Assembly (NCBI RefSeq): GCF_043290135.1
Contig: NC_134707.1
Span: 82,106,987-82,170,986, forward strand
Length of the DNA: 64,000 bases
Reading direction: 5' to 3'
Source of the DNA: Rhipicephalus microplus
Taxonomy: Eukaryota > Arthropoda > Arachnida > Ixodida > Ixodidae
The notes under the pieces: generated by a model
Databases searched by the model: none
The model's input: the letters and a program-made list of their open reading frames with translations, nothing else
What the model was told of the DNA's origin: nothing
Shown: piece by piece, positions 25,200 to 37,180 of the stretch
Position numbering within the stretch: the first letter of the stretch is position 1
How the letters are laid out: each line of letters starts with the position of its first letter
Position numbers and translations under genes: made by a program

Positions 25200-25960
25200 G
25201 ACCATCGGCTGTGAACGAGTTAGTTCTTTCGCCATCAACCTACTGGTTCCCCTGCCAATTTCAATAAAGTTGCACCAGGACTGTTCCGCTAGTCCATACG
25301 CACGAAGCAGTGTTGTAGAGTACTCAAATACTAAACTTGTCTATTGGATAACGGCAAAAAAACAAAGGACCAAGCCGGCCAACAAATGAAAAAAGACAGA
25401 TGTCTGTCTATCGACCGGCTCATGTGCCCTTTTTTGTTGGCTGGCTCTTTTTAGTTATGTGTTCGATGAAAGCGAGTTTCACAAAACCAGCTCTCTCAGA
25501 GTTGCATAAACTTCGTTTCTCCGGAAAACAATAGTTTGCGATCATGCCGACTGTGGTTTGAAAGGGTCTGAGCAGAAAACGGCTTTAGGTGTACCATGAA
25601 GTACAACAGTTTTTTTTATTGTCTCTTTGGTGAATATTGCATTTGTAGATCTTAGTGAAGCTTCGAATTTGTCTGACCCTGATGACGCAGAAGTAAGCTT
25701 CGAGGGCCAGTTCGCCTCTCCGGATTCCACATTAGTCAGCCTAGTCTAGGTTGTTCGCAGATCGCTAATGGTTGTCTTTCTAGCGTTTTTACTTAATGGG
25801 CAGAGCCTATCTGATCCGATGTTTGGCGAACCAATCTGCAGCTTTATAATTTGATTTCTTGCGCCAAACTTTGTTGCTTTAGAACTCTATTTTACCTAAC
25901 TAGACAATGAAGCGGAAGACATTAATGTTATTATTTACTCAGCGTAAATAGTCAGCAACA
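25200..25960. other. Unit B spacer with the empty site of the I-type LINE and a foldback
   Basis: Holds the uninterrupted target of the LINE found in unit A (tttcgccatcaacc near 25228) and the ggccaacaaa / tttgttggc foldback at about 25370-25450. No gene was seen. Confidence 0.55.
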
Positions 25961-27056
25961 CGCATTCGTTGGCGTCGTCAGAAAGTGCGTTCGTCGTGTT
26001 CATTCGTCGTGCTGGGCCTGAAGGAGCGAATCACATTGGTAGGACGGTACATCGTATTGACCACGCCACGAGCGCGTACTGCACGGAAGTCATCGCACTA
26101 ATGGAGGCGTTACGTCACATAAAGAACAAGGGCTCGGCCTTCACCATCCCTGTATACACAGATTGCTTGTCCCTTCTCCAGGGCCTCTCATGGTTCCGGA
26201 CTACTGACCCGAGAATCCGAGAACTAAAGATTAACCTGCGGGATATCTTCACTGCCACCTCAATTGCGCTCTTCCACGTGTCAGGGCATGCGGGACTTTT
26301 TGGGAATGAACTGGCAGATTTTCTCGCTGAGCATGTGGCCCGATTGGGCGACATGCGGCAGGCTCCCCTCACTCCGAGGGTGGTCGGCAGTGCCTTGAGA
26401 AGGCAGAAACTTCAGCGTTTAGAGATTGAATGGGCGGAGAATAACGCCGACACTGACCTATTGAAATGGGTTGCTCAAGTCTTAGATGCAGCTCTTTGGT
26501 TCCCAACTAACAAATCCTTCGTCACCTTTCTAGGGCCATCCAGCTGCTTGAGGAGGCTTTGGCTAAGCAACGGATAAAAGAAGCCGACGACCCATCTAAC
26601 GGGCATGAAGGCACCCGAGTAACTGCCGCATAGTTGGAGCACAGCATCCTCGAGATCTAGGCTCTGAGATTATCGTACTCTAATAGCCGTAATGTTAAGA
26701 TAGGGAACATCCGCGCCCTGCGAGACCGGGGACTTCCTACACGCCAAATGTATAAATAAATGTTATTTCTCTCACTTTATAGTAATCACCTTTCTAACGG
26801 GACATGGTCGGTTCCGCCTCTATTTTCACAGGTTTAACCTGCTTCCGGAAGTGGTCTGTTCGTGCAGCGCAGTTTGCGATGGAACTGATCATTATCTGAT
26901 TGATTGCCCCCTTACCCGACAGTTTGCAACACAAATACAGCCACGCGCTGTTTACTAGCAGAAGGGGCATGCGTATCTGTTACGATACGCAAAGAACCGC
27001 GCGCTGATCATTGTACTTGTTAGGCTGGTAGGAGACTCCATTCCTGACCTCAGTTG
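25960..27056 (+). pseudogene. LINE C-terminal relic: RNase H plus zinc finger (unit B)
   Basis: Best-preserved copy of this relic, with 202 codons open from 25969. It keeps EVIALMEALRHI, VYTDCLSLLQGL, FHVSGHAGLFGNELADFLA and the following connector, all typical of the LINE RNase H domain. Unit A has Gln in place of the His of this motif. The zinc-finger end continues after the 248-bp insertion (about 26800-27056). There is no reverse transcriptase upstream, so this is a 5'-truncated ancient insertion. Confidence 0.72.
26533..26785 (+). mobile_element. Orthologous copy of the 248-bp insertion (unit B)
   Basis: Same insertion at the same target site as 8261-8508, flanked by the same 11-bp repeat (26522-26532 and 26786-26796). 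It marks common ancestry of units A and B to the exclusion of C. Confidence 0.7.
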
Positions 27057-28140
27057 AGTGCGTAGCCTGCGAAATTCCTCGTGCTATATGGCCGTGCCAA
27101 GACGCAGAAAAAAAACAGGGGGCAGCGGACAAATACACACCAGAATGATTGGGATGATGTGGACGTGGAGCTGTCCTGTATTCCATACAGTGGCGAGGGT
27201 GGGAACCTCGGCGGCCTCTGCCTTCCGCATTGGCCTCTCTGCGAGTACACACCACAATTAAACCGTGACGCCATCTTCGCTCAACGACGGCCCACTGAGA
27301 CTTCACGACTGCCTTAGTGAACACATCGACTGATCCCGGATTTGGAACGGTGTGGGCAAGAGGACTGGTGGCGTGGCGTTTGGTTTTAAAACCAACTCAT
27401 CATGTATAATAGTGTTATATGTGTGTGATTGAGTTTTGGAGTATGTTGGTGTGCAATAGTGACGCAGAAATGAAACGCGTTACTGAAGGCCTGACCACAC
27501 GCATCCGTCGTGCCGTTTTGCTACATAGAAAGAGAGGGCGTGTGGCTACGCGAAGCTGTGAACCCAGGCTCTCTACAGGGAGAGGGCATGACGCCGCGTC
27601 CGAGAGCCCCGGGCTCATGCGCTGCAACGAGGGTGTGCCGACTAGTGTAATATCTCGGTCGCATTGGTGTACCTGGGACCCGTTTCCGCTTTCCTCTACA
27701 TATCTGCACCTTTGTTCGGGGTTCAGCGTGAATAAATAGAATGTCGTTCTGCCACTATACACTGTAGAAGCGCCGCGGCGTAGCCGTGGCATATTTAGAA
27801 CTTGCTAGAGGTACAACAGCTTCGCGGTTCTATAGTGCAGTATAGATAGACTATAATCCAGTACAATGCACACTAGTACACTATAGCCATATAATCCGGT
27901 GACACCACCAGTATAGTAGACGAACATCGATGAAATCCAATTACGGGACTCGCTCTCTGGATTTCGTACCGACAGGTTGTGCCCCCGTGATCTGCGACGT
28001 CAGCGCAGCTCTGGCCGACAGGCTCTCCGTACGCCATCTCCTGCCGCGGACAAGAGATGTGGCTATATGAGGAAAAAGAATAGAAAAGTGAGCCCCGTAA
28101 CTGTCTGCATTAGAGTGTGACACCTCAGCAGTAGCTCACA
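27057..28140. other. Unit B intergenic stretch, counterpart of 8785-9850
   Basis: Same non-coding block as in unit A, with the aataaa-containing segment and the short self-complementary AT-rich block. Short open frames differ between the copies by stops and shifts, so none is supported as a gene. Confidence 0.35.
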
Positions 28141-28144
28141 GGGG

Positions 28145-29200
28145 AACCTCGGTTGTTGATGATGTGTGGTCTTTCGGCCCTATATACTTGCTGGTACTAA
28201 ATATAAACAACGACGGCGATTAACATGATAAATTTTTGCAATTGATGATGATGGAGGTCATGATGAAGGAGAAAAACAGAAACAGAACGAAAATTTAGGA
28301 GAAGAAGAAAAAGATCAAGAGTAAGAAATGTGGGGGCGCTCTTGAGCACGGGGGTGTGTTACCTGTGCATCCGGGGCAGTTTCCGTAGGATACCACTCTA
28401 AGGTTTCCACTGGCCTATATTCTTGCGGAGAACTTTCAATAAACATTTTATTCTCTGTACTTTTTACATGTGTCTGCTTTTTCTTTGCCTATTAGCCGTA
28501 CCTGGCAATTTTCGTAGTGCGTATGAGCCACACTTAAATGTTTGAAAATGAATCAGCGAACCAAACACGCCTGCGTGCATGGTTTATTTGCCAGCATTGC
28601 GGCTGACTAAATACATGGCTTTGATGGCTCGCCCGCCAAGTATACGGTTATACCAAGTCTTCAGCGAAGGAAGCAGGGACATTGGGTTGTGGGTGCGTAC
28701 AATACCTTCGTGAGATGGTAGAGCGGGTTTTTGTTATTGTGATATCTTCCAGATAAATACATATTTCCCTTATGGCTGCGGCTTCTTGAAGCACTTCGGT
28801 TGCCTATAAAGGTTCGAAGGATTTTATCTTGCTGTATAATGTACTCCTAAACGCTAAACTTCACGCTGAAGTTGAACTTAACTGGCTAAAGCCTCTCGTG
28901 GGCGCTGCTCGCCACCACTACATTCCTTCGTGCCGCCGATTTGTGCGATCTTCATGTTCATTACCGCGAGCCGCGTTGGGCTTGCGTTCTATCACGAAAT
29001 TTGTAACGGAACGGTTTGGAACAAATCTGCGACATGTAGCTCTCCGGACAAAGACGGCGCGAGACTTGGGACGCTGCCGAAAAAGTTCGGACAGTTCAGT
29101 GAAATCCGGGACAGTATGGAACCCTCCCTTTAAATTGTCTCTTACCAGTTGTAGACAAAGCAGCCGAACCATTCCACGACATCGCATTCACAGCGACTCA
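28145..29200. repeat. Diverged direct repeat within the unit, first copy (unit B)
   Basis: Orthologue of 9855-10960. Similar to 32605-33660 in the same unit. Each copy is far closer to its orthologue in unit A than to its partner, so the internal duplication predates the tandem duplication. Confidence 0.6.
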
Positions 29201-31480
29201 TCAATGACAGACTCCACGAGCCCTCAAACCTTTGAAAGATGTGCTGCTGATGTCCGTCGTCAAGGTGGTGTACGTCTTCGCGCCGGCTGCTTTTTAAGCG
29301 ATATGGAAAGTCAAATTGTCCACAAGACAACACACACTCTACGTGGACCACGTAAGAAGGCTTGGTTGCCGTATTCTCACTACCGTGCACCAAACAAAAC
29401 TTATTCGACGATCACTGGTGAAACCATACTGATTTGAAATGTCACCTGGGGAACTTCGTTCACCGGAGAACGGCATTTATCGACGAACCTTTTGATTAGA
29501 AAACGGCCTTACAGCAATTTTTTGGTTATCTTTCTCTATACACGATAAAACGCTGGGGCAGCCCACGCAGCGCGTCTGCTTGCAGACAAGTGAATGCGCT
29601 ATTCCGGTGGTAGCTGAACACAATAAGTACGTTTGAATCCATATGTTTAACAGAGTTATGCAAAAGTTATTCTAATAGCCTGTTGGATGAAAAATACGCA
29701 TATAGAAAACCAACACGTTACGAGTAGGCCAAGGCAAAACCCGTGCATTATCAATTTGCAATAAAAAAAGAAACTGATTAGTAGGACGTTACTCTAATGA
29801 ACTTATGCCAAACCAAGAGACAAATACCGTGGAAATCGTTGTTTAGAGAAACAATAAACGAAGATTTTTGTGTCAATATCCCCATATGCTATTGATCTTT
29901 TGTTGAAATCTTGACTGAGTTCGGACTGGTATTTTGTTGCTAGTGTAATGACTGAATGAACGTGATTACATGTTCAAATACATTTCACACTGGCGCTGTT
30001 TAAGATAAGTTTGATGAAACGCCGTCAAAAATATGTTTGTTAGGTGATTGCTCGATTTAGTTTGGTTTGGGTGGTTCCAGTGGTTCACAAAGATTCAACT
30101 AAACTGCACGTCTTTGCTTATGCAAGAACGTTGATAAGCCTACGCACTTTGACCAGGCTCCGCTGCAACGGAGCCATTGTGTTATATCGGAACGTGACGC
30201 ACAGACGCTGCTTGGCGTCATCCGCGATCTGTACGCGAAATCCCAGTAAACGGGGAGGACGCCAGTGTCCATATGTCTGCTGATAAGACTAACCCTGAGC
30301 CGTCGTTCGTTTTCTCAAATGCGCTTCGCTTTACCGTTTCGTTGATGCTCTTCGCCTAAGTTGTCCTTGGTTGAAGCTTAATGTATTATTTGTGCAGAAT
30401 GGTCTCTTCTGTGCTTGTACCGTGAGTGTAGCGGAGCTACAGCTGTAAAGGGCAGAACGCTCCGTGAAGTTTTATTTATGGGATGCTCGATGATTACAAA
30501 AAAAGAAAAAAACATCTGTAACCACCTTCTCTGACGCGAGCTTCTAAAGTGGAGCCAACTCTGGGGCTTCGAGTTCTTAAAAATGTCGCGGGGATTGCGT
30601 TAACTCGTTTTTCAGAAACCGAGAATTTATATTTTGCGTCCTGCAGGCGCATACTTAGGGAGTAATTAATAGGCCAACAGCGAAGCTAAATTACCGCGTG
30701 ATTCATTTACACAGCTTCACTTGGCAGGCGAAGTAAAACGTCGTGGTTCGTTACCTATAAAGCACGTGATCTTCAGCTGAACGTGTCGTCGTCTCAAGCA
30801 CAAACTGATAGTTATTAGAATTGCACGTGCAATGATTCCCTTTAGGTGTTTTTACCACTCGGATGTGCATGTAGAGATTAAAACGATGTTCAAATGTACT
30901 ACGAGTTTTATTACGTTGGCATTTCAAATCTCCTGTATATTTACATGACAACGGCCTTAGAGCTTTGCGTGAATGCTGCAAAAAGAGCATCTAAAGTTTC
31001 CATACATAGCTCATATCGCGCAACGTCGTTCGCCTTCGACAAATACGGTGCAAGATGAAAGCGAAATTAGGCTCTAGAAAAGTGTATGCACTTGTTCTGA
31101 CTCCGCGTTTCAGCATGTAATGGAAGCCGAAGTCAACAGTGTCAAGAGTAATGTCAATACTGCGAATATAACAATTGGTATGGCGGATACTGTATCAAAA
31201 AGAGAACTTGTGTGACTGTATCAACTTGATTCTGGAGTAGTTTCTTTTTTATAAAAGGTTTCTATATAGACCAGCAAGAAAACATGAAGTTGTAAGTCGA
31301 GGTTCGCTTCCTTCATATCTATAGCAGCCAATTTCACAATGTTCATTAAAGTTTTGTATCCAATTGATTTAACAGCAAGGGAAATATTTCTCTTTACGTG
31401 CAGCGTATTTCTCAATAGGAATAAACCTTGCACTTATTGGATGCAACACGCGTGCCGGTCGATTGAAGCTCCCGATGCTT
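29200..31480. other. Unit B non-coding stretch including the empty site of the gypsy element
   Basis: Continuous across about 29970, where unit A carries the gypsy element. Unit B reads gattacatgttc where unit A has gattatat, the element, then atatgttc. No gene is recognised. Orthologous to 10960-11732 plus 17045-18570. Confidence 0.5.
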
Positions 31481-31489
31481 AAACGACTG

Positions 31490-31985
31490 ATTAGCTAGAA
31501 TTTTGTGGAGTGCATTTCATTGAAATATTCAAGCTTAATATATACATTATGACCTCTATAGAGCGTATGACTGTGCGAGAATAGTGTGCGCAAGGCAGCC
31601 AGTGTCTCCTCCATTCGAGTGCCTCGCATATCTTCTCGAACCTGAACTGCACTATTGTCCTTTCACTTTGCACACGGATGATACCCAGCGCGCACGTGGA
31701 GGAACAATAACGCACCAAGTAACGTTCAACGCCTCGGTGCATTAGGGTACAGAGTTTCATGAACTGTCCTGTACCTCACAGCCGTTGGGAAGCCCTCGAA
31801 GTTGTTCCACTTGCAGCCAAGCTCTGTGACGGCCTTCAAGAACCGGCGTTTCGCTTCGGGTTTCACAGGAATTAAAGAACTCCCCGCGTTGGAGCCCATG
31901 TCGCACAACGCCAAAAAGCTTTCTTCATTCACTCGGATGGTGCTCTCCAAATTTTGTCCCGTAATGCGCCCGCTGATCTCATATT
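31490..31985 (-). other. Conserved antisense open segment of unknown nature (unit B)
   Basis: Orthologue of 18590-19060. The 31726-31950 frame is open and keeps nearly all residues of the unit A version. Differences between the copies are few, so constraint cannot be judged from this pair alone. Confidence 0.3.
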
Positions 31986-32604
31986 TGGTTGTTGTTGCTG
32001 TTGGTGGTGGTGGTGATTATGATGTTGATGACCTCTGATGGATGGCGCTCACCCACAGAGGGGGATGGGCCAAGAACCGGGCGGCAGGATACTAAAATGA
32101 AACTAAAATGGAAATAAAGCCAATCTGAAAAGTAGCTTAGAAGTAATACTAGCAATAAACAAAAATGTCTGCTGAGCAAGTGGTGAAACCTTGTCCACAT
32201 CTTCCTCTAAATTCCATCAGCTCCGCCGCCGCATTGCGTTGCAGAAACTTTGTAGAATATGAACATTCGCCTATTCCCGGCCTGCCTTTTTATTTAGTTT
32301 ATCGTTCGAGAGCAGTTCGCGGCACGAAACCATTCCTCCTTATTTAAGTGTGTAGGGAACAACCAGGGTCATATGGCCAGCTCAGCTGAAGAGTAGTGGG
32401 ATGTACGATAAAAAGACCATTAAAAAAACCCCCAACCCCTCAAACAGAAACTTAACAAGTCAAACTTAACAATGCCCTGCCATGGAGGACAACAGGGCGT
32501 AACAACGGGAATTTTTGTATACAGCCTCCATCTGTATACAGCCGCCGAGGCCGGGTTTTAGCCCGCCAATTGGGGGTCGAGCAGCGCAATGCCCAAGCCA
32601 CTCG

Positions 32605-33660
32605 CCCACCTCGGTGGTTAGTGATGTAGGGTTTTTTGGCCCTAATATACTTGCTGTACTAGAAGTGAACGACGACGATGATGAAGATAGTGTTTGTTAA
32701 TGTTGATGATCATGGAGGTGATGATGAAGGAAAATAGAAACAGAACGATAAAAGCGGGAGGAGAAAAAGACGATGAAGAATAATAAATGTGTTGACGTTT
32801 TTGATTGAGCGTGGGGGTGCGTTACTTGTGCATACTGGCCAGCGATAGTGGAATCGCGGACTGATTTCCACTGACCGATATTCTCGCGGAGAACAACAAA
32901 TAACGTTTATTTCTCTGTGCTTACTTACTGGTGTCTATTTTTTCTTTGCTTTGTAACCGTATCTGGTAATTTTTGAGTGCGTATGAGCCACAATTAAATG
33001 TTTAAAAGTGATTCGGTGAATCAAGCACGCCTGCATGCATGGTTTAAACGTCTGCATTGCGGGTGGCTAAATACACGGCTTTGACTGCTCGCCAAGTATA
33101 CGGTTACCAAGTCTTCAGTGAAGGAAGTAGGGACATCAGGTTGTGGGTGCGTACAATACATTATTAGGCTGATAGAGCGGATTTCCTTATTGTGATATGT
33201 TCCAGACAAATCCGGTGTTTCTTTAAAGCTGCGGCATTTTGAAGCACTTCAGTTGGTATACATGCGGTTCGAAGGACTTTCTCTTGCTCAATAATGTACA
33301 CGTAAATGTCGTTGCACTTCCCGTGGAAGTTCAACTGAACTGACCTAAAGCGTCTCGTAGCCAACGCTAGCCACCACTGTATTGCTTTTTGCAGGCGATT
33401 TGTGCGATTTTCGTGTTCCTTACCGTGAGACGCGTTGGGCTTGCGTTGTAGCGCATGGAAATTTCTAACTATAGATGGTCTGAATTGATTCCTGGACATG
33501 AAGCTGTCGCGACAAGGATGGCGTGAGACTCGCGACGCTTCCTGCGGCACAGGCCCGGAAAATTCGTGACTGTTTGTGAGATATCGTTGATCATCAGATG
33601 CAGACGCGAGACGCATGCCGACACCACGTGTCTTCTCTGATCGCCACGGTGCATGCTCCG
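32605..33660. repeat. Diverged direct repeat within the unit, second copy (unit B)
   Basis: Orthologue of 19690-20720. It is followed near 33750 by a mutated primer-site-like motif (ggcgacaaaactgg) and a gag-like start. Confidence 0.55.
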
Positions 33661-33744
33661 GTTCCTGGCCATGGTATAAATACAGAAGCATTCAGTTCTT
33701 GTTCTTGCCTTGAGATGTCTTTTCTTCGCGCTTATGTACGATAG

Positions 33745-33885
33745 TACAGTGGCGACAAAACTGGAATCGTTGATTGCAGTTAGATTCTGACACCAGAGTA
33801 ATGGGATCTGGATCCCCGGCCTTCTACGACGCTCTTAGTAGCTCGATCACGTATGTTGTGCGCTTTGAAGCCTAATTTTTATTAA
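33745..33885 (+). pseudogene. Gag start relic of the ancient Mag-type element (unit B)
   Basis: Orthologue of 20830-21000, with a primer-site-like motif near 33750 and an ATG frame from about 33800 (atgggatctggatcc). Several substitutions relative to unit A. Confidence 0.4.
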
Positions 33886-34009
33886 CATCATCGGACACCT
33901 ACTCTTAGAGTGAAGCAGCAGTCAGATTACTGTTATATTACACTCTGATAGGGTAGAGGGACCCGTTAGCACTGTGATTCGGTTGCCAAAAAGCCACACT
34001 TGCAGCAAA

Positions 34010-34177
34010 GGGGTTATATAATCTCAATACGTGCTGATCGAAGTCGGTTTATAACTGCCGTTGACCGTTGATGAACTTTAAATGCCCCCAGTCCATATTG
34101 AAGACACCTGATTGCCATAAGTTTAGTATGTTCATGTGCGAAAGCCGAGTCCCGCAGAATCACAACAGACTCGCTTG
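34010..34177 (-). pseudogene. R2-clade relic, C-terminal end (unit B, left fragment)
   Basis: The last about 50 codons of the R2-like protein, reading WASESVVILRDSAF from the right. It is separated from the rest of the gene by the P-like transposon inserted at 34184. The corresponding part of unit A is at about 21135-21250. Confidence 0.6.
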
Positions 34178-34276
34178 CCCATGCTAGGGTGGCTAGAATG
34201 AGGAGGTGTGAAAAGGGGCCGCTGAAACCGGTCCACAAAGCGCGCCGATGCCGCTTGGAGCGCTGCACGCAGAGGC

Positions 34277-35484
34277 GTGGCAAAATTAGAGGGAAGTGGG
34301 CTGGGCTTCAACCTCTCTTTAGTCAAACAAGGAAAACTTATTGATCAGGCACTACCAGCATTATTTTACGCAGATGATATAGTGCTAATGGCCAACAACA
34401 AGGAAGATTTGCAGAGATTGATGGACATCTGCGGTAATGAGGGAGATAGGTTAGATTTTAGATTCAGTAAGGAAAAATCAGCAGTCATGATTTTCAATGA
34501 CAACGAAGGTAGTGAGCTTAGGATACAGAACGTCACGCTAGAGATAACAGATAAATACAAATATCTGGGCGTATGGATAAGCAATGGGACCGAGTACCTG
34601 AGGGAACACGAAATATACGTGACGACTAAAGGTAACAGGAATGCAGCAGTGATGAAAAATAGGGCACTGTGGAATTACAATAGGCATGATGTTGTGAGAG
34701 GAATATGGAAAGGGGTCATGGTTCCTGGGCTGACATTCGGCAATACGGTCTTGTGCATGAGATCAGAAGTTCAAGAAAGATTAGAAATTAAGCAACGTGA
34801 AATAGGTAGGCTTGCTTTAGGAGCTCACGGGAATACACCAAATCAGGGAGTACAATGTGATATGGGATGGACAGCATTTGAGGGCAGAGAAGCTAGCAGC
34901 AAGATAAAATTTGAGAAGCGATTGAAAGAAATGAAGGAGGAGCGTTGGGCTAGGAAGGTTTTCAGCTACTTGTGCATGAAGAATGTCGATACAAAATGGA
35001 GGAAGCGAACCAGGAAGTTGACTAGTAAATACTTAGAAAACAGCAGGTGGCCAAATCAAAAAGAACTATCGGTTAAGAAGAAAGTGAAGGAAACGGAGAC
35101 TGACATGTGGAAAATTGGTATAATTAAGAAGTCCGCACTAGAGATCTATCGAACTTTTAAGCAGGAAATTGCCAAGGAAAGGATCTATGATAATACCTGG
35201 GGTAGTTCTCTACTATTTGAGGCAAGGACGGGAGTACTGTGAACCAAGACATATCGGGCCAAATACGAAGGGGTAGACACAGTATGCAGTGCGTGTGGAG
35301 AGGAAGAAGAAACTGCCGAACACTTGATAATGTTCTGTAAAGGGCTTCACCCTATAGTTCAGGATGATGGCGCAGAGTTTTTCAAAGCACTGGGGTTTAG
35401 GGACCGGGAGGGCAAAATAGACTTTAAGCAAGTAGACTTAACTAGAAGGAGGTTATCTGATTGGTGGCTGTCAAGGCACGAGTG
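34277..35484 (+). pseudogene. LINE ORF2 C-terminal half (RT palm, thumb, CCHC finger), one stop
   Basis: Opens inside the RT domain with ALPALFYADDIVLMANN (catalytic YADD). It continues through the YLGVWISN region, a long basic connector, and a C-terminal finger, CSACGEEEETAEHLIMFC (about 35287-35340). One in-frame TGA (35240-35242) interrupts an otherwise open frame of about 400 codons, so the fragment is young. No RNase H domain is present after the RT. Confidence 0.7.
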
Positions 35485-35640
35485 AAAATTAAACTCTTCA
35501 CTGCAAAGTACGAATCCTCAAACTCACTTTTTAAGGAAAAGTAAATAAATATAGTTTTGAGTTCAATAAGTACTACGGCTTGGTGGTGCTAGCCACCGCC
35601 CGATCTAAAGAGTACAGCCATATCCATCCTCCCATCCATC
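34277..35640 (+). mobile_element. 5'-truncated LINE fragment nested in the P-like transposon
   Basis: Carries the second half of a LINE ORF2, then a 3' UTR ending in tandem atcc words (about 35620-35641), the kind of short-repeat tail produced by target-primed reverse transcription. The clade is uncertain. A target duplication was not clear. Confidence 0.65.
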
Positions 35641-36460
35641 CGGGTACCCTTGCGCAGGCGACATACAAATGAGCGCGCGCTGCTCTCCACAAAAATCTCT
35701 CTCACGCAGTTAGACGCTGGCCCGTTGCCGGGGGGGGGGGGGGAAGGTGTCCTCCCTAGTTTTTGGCAAGTGCCCCCCCCCCCACCGAAAAAAATTTATG
35801 GCTACGGGCCTGCTCTCACGCTTATGGCGGTCGCCTATTTTCGGTGAAAACCCCTTTTATTAATTCAATGTACGACAATACTTAAGATAATTTAGCCACG
35901 TAATGTCTTACGTGGATTATGTCTATATTTTCTCGCCTCTGAAAACAATTTTCGAGAAAGCATATAAGCGAGACCCGACACCAACTTTTGTGGATTTCGT
36001 AATGTTGCGGTTATTCACGGCAGAACTGCAGGGGATTTACGAGACGTTGTGATTACTGGAAGGCTTCATATTACTTAGAGCATGTTAAGTTCCTTCATCC
36101 ACGAGCGGAAACATCAGTAAGATAGCCTCGTTTTGCTGCTCCGCCACGAACGCATAATCTTGTGCGAGTCGCAGCTTAAATTCTCACTTGGCATTCAGTT
36201 ATCGGTTTCCGAACGTAGAAATTTTAGCAGCCTACAATTGCTCATTAGTTTAGACGAGTAACGCTGTAAGAGCACTAAAACTTACGTATGCCGCGAAGCC
36301 TGTGACTCGAGAATTGTCCCCAGCAGCAGAAATAGAGGAGGCACTTTTTTAACAAAAACATAACTTTATTTTCATGCATGCCATGGTAATCATGCTCTGC
36401 CTCTAGAGTGCGCATGACTTAACTCTCCGCTCTTTCTTTTCGTCTTCTTTTTGGTTCATG
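35641..36460. other. Interior of the P-like transposon, non-coding, with G/C homopolymer hairpin
   Basis: Contains a run of about 13 G (near 35731) facing a run of about 12 C (near 35773), with a gaaaaaaattt segment after it. The two runs could pair. The rest is AT-rich without a supported gene. Confidence 0.4.
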
Positions 36461-36461
36461 C

Positions 36462-36872
36462 CTAATAAAAGAAGTGGACACAAGTGAGGCAATAAAATCG
36501 CACCACACTTTTGGTCAAGAGAGCACCATGCTTTGGGCAGCCAACTTGTTGTGTCTCGCCAATCCCCTTCAGCATCTCTATGGCCGACATGGCGTGAAGA
36601 CGTGCTGAGCTCAAGAAACGAGTGATTTTGTCCTCAATGTTCAGGATGAGGGCATAAAGGGAATTCGACGGGTACAAAAGTCCGCCCAGATCCCACAGCT
36701 TGCTTGTCTGGGCTGGGGGATTTCCTGGCACATTTTCTCTCGAGACAAGACAGGTGTTCTTGCACTCATCACAATTATTGCTAAGTGTACGCTTTCTCGC
36801 AACGTAGCCTGCGACATCACTTCGCTCAGCAGTCACTTCGCGAGTCACTTCGCTCAGCAGTGTACGATGCAT
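36462..36872 (-). pseudogene. P/THAP9-type transposase C-terminal relic
   Basis: A 136-codon open frame on the minus strand. Features that match the C-terminal part of P-type transposases from memory are DVAGYVARKR, a CDECKNTC pair, LGGLLYPSNSLYALI and a terminal Cys/His cluster (GCPKHG..CLTCVHFF). It lacks the N-terminal THAP finger and the catalytic RNase H-like core, so it cannot transpose anything by itself. Frames further right (36826-37150) show no clear continuation. Its position inside the inverted repeats supports the assignment. Confidence 0.55.
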
Positions 36873-37180
36873 GATCTATCGACACTATCGGCACCCATGT
36901 AAAAAGCACCAACGCTGGGTCTTCTTTTTTATTATTGACATCCTCGGGCATTTCCGAGAGACCTCGCGCAAACACTGACTGATGGCATACTTGCACTGTA
37001 GCGACTACTTGCGAAGAAAATACCAGCGCACCTACAGCAAACACAGGGAAGTGCGCCGCTCCCTACCCGCGCCGCTGCCATCAGCGCCCCTTGCGGCATC
37101 TGCGCGCCGAGTGACCCTCTCCTACAAGCAAAAAGCGCCCCGCTCATCACACCTCCCCATTCTAGCCACCCTACTCATGC

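Larger units (their letters stand above)
34185..37173 (-). mobile_element. P-element-like TIR DNA transposon in unit B, with nested LINE
   Basis: Terminal inverted repeats start tagggtggctagaatg at 34185. The reverse complement of the right end (37173 leftward) is the same for about 28 bp with one mismatch, ending ggaggtgtga. A 7-bp direct repeat flanks it (cccatgc 34178-34184 / ctcatgc 37174-37180), and unit A has the single-copy site (cccatgt). An antisense coding relic near the right end resembles the C-terminus of P/THAP9-type transposases. A LINE fragment (34277-35640) inserted close to the left end. Most transposase coding sequence is missing. Confidence 0.7.
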
